Assembly: GCA_034101475.1 (NCBI GenBank)
Contig: JAXEJQ010000017.1
Location: 1-6,155 of the forward strand
Direction of reading: 5' to 3'
Source of the DNA: Limivivens sp034101475
Lineage (GTDB): Bacteria; Bacillota; Clostridia; Lachnospirales; Lachnospiraceae
Length of the DNA stretch: 6,155 bases
In this document: in pieces, positions 4,618-6,155 of the stretch
How the letters are laid out: each line of letters opens with the position of its first letter
Numbering within the stretch: position 1 is the stretch's first letter
Notes under the pieces: generated by a model
The model's database searches: none
Told to the model about the DNA's origin: nothing
Seen by the model: only the letters and a program-made list of their open reading frames with translations
Program-made: the position numbers and the translations under genes

Positions 4618-5004
4618 CTATTTCTCATTCAGCACGATCGTGATATGGCTCATTCTCTTTTCAATTCTGTAAGCCCTGCCCTGTGCTCTCGGTCTGATTC
4701 TCTTCATTGTCGGTCCCTTATTTGCGTAGCATTCCTCTACGTAAAGGTTGTCAATGTTCATTCCGTTGTTGTTCTCAGCATTTGCGATTGCTGATTTCAG
4801 TAATTTAGTGATAATCTCAGAAGCATATCTCGGATTGTACATTACAATACCAAGCGCTGTCTTTACATCTTTGCCTCTGATGGCATCTAATACGAAGCAA
4901 GCTTTCTGGACAGATACGCGAGCGTAAGATAACTTAGCTGACGGTCTTGTGTCCTTCTGTGCATTTCTCTCTCTCTTGATTTGGGATCTATGTCCTTTTG
5001 CCAT
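4618..5004 (-). CDS. rplV: 50S ribosomal protein L22 with basic N-terminal tail
   Basis: L22 contacts all domains of 23S rRNA. Its long beta-hairpin lines the exit-tunnel constriction with L4, the site tied to macrolide resistance and nascent-chain stalling. The product has 128 residues, longer than the roughly 110-113 of B. subtilis or E. coli. The extra length is a basic tail (about 1-20, MAKGHRSQIKRERNAQKD). The globular domain runs from LSYARVSVQKACFVLDAIRG (25-44). The hairpin region is KGPTMKRIRPRAQGRAYRI (96-114), followed by KRMSHITIVL, and is intact. The motif usually written (S/P)RKARLV here reads VQKACFV, which I believe is normal for this clade. ATG at 5002-5004 has AAAGGAGG at 5013-5020, with an 8-nt spacer. 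Confidence 0.98.
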   Translation of the reverse strand: MAKGHRSQIKRERNAQKDTRPSAKLSYARVSVQKACFVLDAIRGKDVKTALGIVMYNPRYASEIITKLLKSAIANAENNNGMNIDNLYVEECYANKGPTMKRIRPRAQGRAYRIEKRMSHITIVLNEK

Positions 5005-5033
5005 GAATGAAACCTCCTTTCAACTGTCTGTTA

Positions 5034-5315
5034 TTACTTACGACCAGATTTCTTCTCGTCTTTGCCGTGTCCTCTGTAGGTTCTGGTAGCTACGAACTCT
5101 CCGAGTTTGTGACCTACCATATCCTCTGTAATGTATACCGGCACATGTTTTCTTCCATCATGAATAGCGATTGTATGTCCAACCATCTGCGGAAAGATCG
5201 TAGAGCGGCGTGACCAGGTTTTGATCACGGACTTGTCGCCTGCCGCATTCATAGCGTCTACTTTTTTCAGTAAACTAGCATCTGCAAATGGTCCTTTTTT
5301 CAGTGAGCGAGCCAT
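5034..5315 (-). CDS. rpsS: 30S ribosomal protein S19
   Basis: S19 binds the 16S 3' major domain in the 30S head, forms a pair with S13 and reaches towards the A-site tRNA and the large-subunit bridge. The product has 93 residues, the usual length. It begins MARSLKKGPFADASLLKKVDAMN and carries IKTWSRRSTIFPQMVGHTIAIHDGRKHVPVYITEDMVGHKLGEF (31-74), containing the S19 signature, then the basic tail TRTYRGHGKDEKKSGRK. ATG at 5313-5315 has AGGAGG at 5325-5330 with a 9-nt spacer, in a 29-nt gap after the rplB stop. A 29-nt gap, mostly SD, separates it from rplV. Confidence 0.99.
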   Translation of the reverse strand: MARSLKKGPFADASLLKKVDAMNAAGDKSVIKTWSRRSTIFPQMVGHTIAIHDGRKHVPVYITEDMVGHKLGEFVATRTYRGHGKDEKKSGRK

Positions 5316-5344
5316 AGGTTCTAACCTCCTTGTTTAATTCCGAA

Positions 5345-6155
5345 TTAATTGTTGATCGCTTTACCGTCACGTCTTCTTACGATAAGCTTGTTAGACTTCT
5401 TGTTTTTCTTTCTGGTCTTCAAGCCAAGAGCAGGTTTGCCCCACGGAGTACAGGGACCCGGACGGCCGATACCTGTCTTACCTTCGCCACCACCGTGCGG
5501 ATGGTCGTTGGGGTTCATAACGGAACCACGAACAGTCGGTCTGATACCCATATGACGTTTTCTACCAGCCTTACCAATATTGATCAGGTTGTGTTCTGCA
5601 TTTCCAATGGTACCTACCGTAGCGCGGCAGATCATCGGAACCATTCTCATTTCACCGGAGGGCAGACGCAGAGTTGCATATTTGCCTTCCTTCGCCATCA
5701 GCTGTGCGCCGTTTCCAGCGGAACGAACCAGCTGGCCGCCTTTGCCCGGATACAGCTCAACGTTGTGTACCATGGTACCAACCGGGATCTCAGATAAGGG
5801 CAGGCAGTTACCGATTCTTACTTCAGCTTCCGGACCATTCATAACCTTCATGCCGTCTTTCAGGCCTTCCGGAGCCAGGATATAGGATTTCTCACCATCT
5901 GCATAGCAGATCAGCGCGATATTTGCGGTTCTGTTCGGATCATACTCGATACCGATTACGGTTGCGGGGATTCCGTCTTTTCTTCTCTTGAAGTCGACGA
6001 TTCTGTACTGTCTTCTGGTGCCGCCGCCGTGATGTCTTACTGTGATTTTACCCTGATTGTTACGTCCAGAGTTTTTTGCAAGGGATACCGTCAGGCTTTT
6101 TTCCGGTGAGAACTTGGTGATTTCAGAGAAATCGGAACCGGTCATATGTCTTCTG
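5345..6155 (-). CDS. rplB: 50S ribosomal protein L2, 5' end cut by the window edge
   Basis: L2 is among the most conserved ribosomal proteins. It is required for subunit association and for peptidyl-transferase centre formation. The frame is open from the window edge, giving 269 visible residues beginning RRHMTGSDFSEITKFSPEKSL. The Met at 6143-6145 is internal: the preceding R-R-H codons continue the family's (S/G)RR(H/Q)MT motif, so about 13 residues lie outside. The visible part shows GRNNQGKITVRHHGGGTRRQYRIVDFKR (OB-fold region), LIC-YADGEKSYILAP, PGKGGQLVRSAG, then the C-terminal SH3-like region with NPNDHPHGGGEG (visible residues 214-225), which holds the histidine associated with function in E. 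coli L2, and the basic tail TRKKNKKSNKLIVRRRDGKAINN. In transcription order it is the first gene in the window. Confidence 0.98.
   Translation of the reverse strand, partial: RRHMTGSDFSEITKFSPEKSLTVSLAKNSGRNNQGKITVRHHGGGTRRQYRIVDFKRRKDGIPATVIGIEYDPNRTANIALICYADGEKSYILAPEGLKDGMKVMNGPEAEVRIGNCLPLSEIPVGTMVHNVELYPGKGGQLVRSAGNGAQLMAKEGKYATLRLPSGEMRMVPMICRATVGTIGNAEHNLINIGKAGRKRHMGIRPTVRGSVMNPNDHPHGGGEGKTGIGRPGPCTPWGKPALGLKTRKKNKKSNKLIVRRRDGKAINN

Overview
The window is a stretch of the S10-spc ribosomal protein operon of a low-to-mid GC Firmicute. The protein sequences (L16 starting MLMPKRVKRRKQF, L22 with a basic N-terminal tail, the four-cysteine S14, L2 ending RRRDGKAINN) suggest Clostridia, most likely Lachnospiraceae. 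That placement rests on remembered family sequences, not on a search. All genes lie on the minus strand. In transcription order, from high to low coordinates, they are rplB (5' end cut by the window edge), rpsS, rplV, rpsC, rplP, rpmC, rpsQ, rplN, rplX, rplE, rpsN, rpsH, rplF and rplR (3' end cut). This is the canonical bacterial order with nothing missing and no extra gene.

Packing is tight. Most gaps are about 14 to 30 nt and hold little more than the Shine-Dalgarno (SD) sequence of the next gene. rpsC and rplP share one base (TAATG). rplP and rpmC overlap by about 11 nt. Stop codons of rplV and rplN lie inside the SD of the following gene. Three genes have non-ATG starts: rpsQ (GTG), rpmC (GTG) and rplE (TTG). 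For rpmC and rplE, SD spacing places the start downstream of the longest possible frame. I see no promoter or intrinsic terminator for the operon strand in the window, so the genes are probably read from a promoter upstream of it.

Two gaps break the pattern. The rpsH-rplF gap (92 nt) holds a perfect 8-bp stem-loop. The rpsN-rpsH gap (197 nt) is the most interesting part of the window. It carries three stable hairpins inside a 134-bp segment. That segment has imperfect 10-bp terminal inverted repeats and is flanked by identical 8-bp direct repeats, which fits a small MITE-like insertion. Next to it, a further hairpin places the rpsH start codon in a stem and its SD in the loop. Whether this is a transposed repeat, a cis-acting RNA that tunes rpsH and the genes after it, or both, cannot be settled from one sequence.

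Together the genes encode proteins of both subunits: the 5S rRNA binders L5 and L18, the exit-tunnel proteins L22, L24 and L29, proteins around the A-site, factor-binding and peptidyl-transferase regions (L2, L6, L14, L16), and the small-subunit proteins S3, S8, S14, S17 and S19.
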